From: ZC4RG29 sp036563875
GTDB lineage: Bacteria > Bacteroidota > Bacteroidia > Cytophagales > Cyclobacteriaceae
Length of the DNA: 64,000 nt
Direction of reading: 5' to 3'
NCBI GenBank assembly: GCA_036563875.1
Contig: DATCLO010000051.1
Coordinates: 1 to 64,000, forward strand
In this document: piece by piece, positions 63,863 through 64,000 of the stretch
Layout of the letters: each line of letters starts with the position of its first letter
Numbering within the stretch: the stretch's first letter is position 1
Notes under the pieces: model-generated
What the model saw: the letters and a program-made list of their open reading frames with translations, nothing else
Database searches by the model: none
What the model was told of the DNA's origin: nothing
Program-made: the position numbers and the translations under genes

Positions 63863-64000
63863 GGAAGGCTTTCTTAATCGATTTATAATGCACCCGGATG
63901 GCAGGGGCGCCAGGGTAATTTCGTCCCTTTTCCGCCAATTTTCCGGGTGCGTTCTCAAAATTTTGCAGTTGCAATTACATTGCCGGATTTGAAAAATGTG
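63863..64000. other. Region upstream of tamB at the window edge
   Basis: These 138 bp must hold the tamB promoter, but no exact -7 consensus is seen on the minus strand. The right edge may approach another gene; nothing identifiable is included. Confidence 0.4.

Overview
The window is about 64 kb of a Bacteroidota chromosome, most likely from the order Cytophagales (a Chryseolinea/Ohtaekwangia-like organism). The evidence is a SusC/SusD pair, a TamL-type lipoprotein next to TamB, a reg_prop/Y_Y_Y sensor kinase, a PASTA-tailed FtsI, a dcw cluster without murF and ddl, and promoters matching the Bacteroidota pattern (TTG, about 19-21 bp, TAnnTTTG). It is ordinary core chromosome: I see no insertion sequence, prophage, CRISPR array, tRNA or rRNA.

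Layout. 1-2.7 kb: end of pfkA, pgk, a small membrane protein and an RRM protein. 2.7-9.4 kb: ECF sigma/anti-sigma genes, a hybrid histidine kinase with receiver and HPt domains facing an NtrC-type regulator, and small exported proteins. 9.5-16.5 kb: ahcY, a DsbA-family oxidoreductase, birA, rsfS, ftsH, lpxH and a conserved exported protein. 16.6-20.6 kb: a second NtrC-type regulator and kinase pair, an acyl carrier protein and a diacylglycerol-kinase-like lipid kinase. 20.6-30.5 kb: a SusC/SusD/two-lipoprotein uptake operon and its probable two-component regulators. 30.6-37.6 kb: a second ECF sigma factor, a LysM protein, NfeD, kdsB, a flavin reductase, an alpha/beta hydrolase and a small lipoprotein. 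37.9-53.7 kb: the dcw operon on the minus strand, read mraZ-rsmH-ftsL-ftsI-murE-mraY-murD-(small helical protein)-ftsW-murG-murC-ftsQ-ftsA-ftsZ. 54-64 kb: a TlpA-like lipoprotein, mnmA, and tamB-tamL.

The most notable points lie in regulatory or repeat DNA. (1) Three AAAGTGG boxes with an exact 10-bp period overlap a good mraZ promoter and are probably MraZ autoregulatory sites. (2) Three consensus DnaA boxes plus one near match lie within 65 bp inside murE. (3) All four convergent gene junctions that have a spacer carry an inverted repeat whose arms are short tandem repeats (6-, 7- or 8-bp units); the convergent junctions without a spacer have none. (4) Three to four tandem terminator-like hairpins with a shared AAGTCGGG core lie downstream of a small exported protein. 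(5) An unrecognised four-helix-like gene sits between murD and ftsW.

Functional grouping: most of the window serves the envelope. The dcw operon makes peptidoglycan precursors and the divisome; lpxH and kdsB serve lipid A and LPS core; tamB/tamL serve outer-membrane assembly; SusC/D serve uptake. The two-component and ECF systems are placed as local signal-response modules. Everything here comes from reading the sequence; no homology search was run, so family names rest on recognised motifs and gene order.
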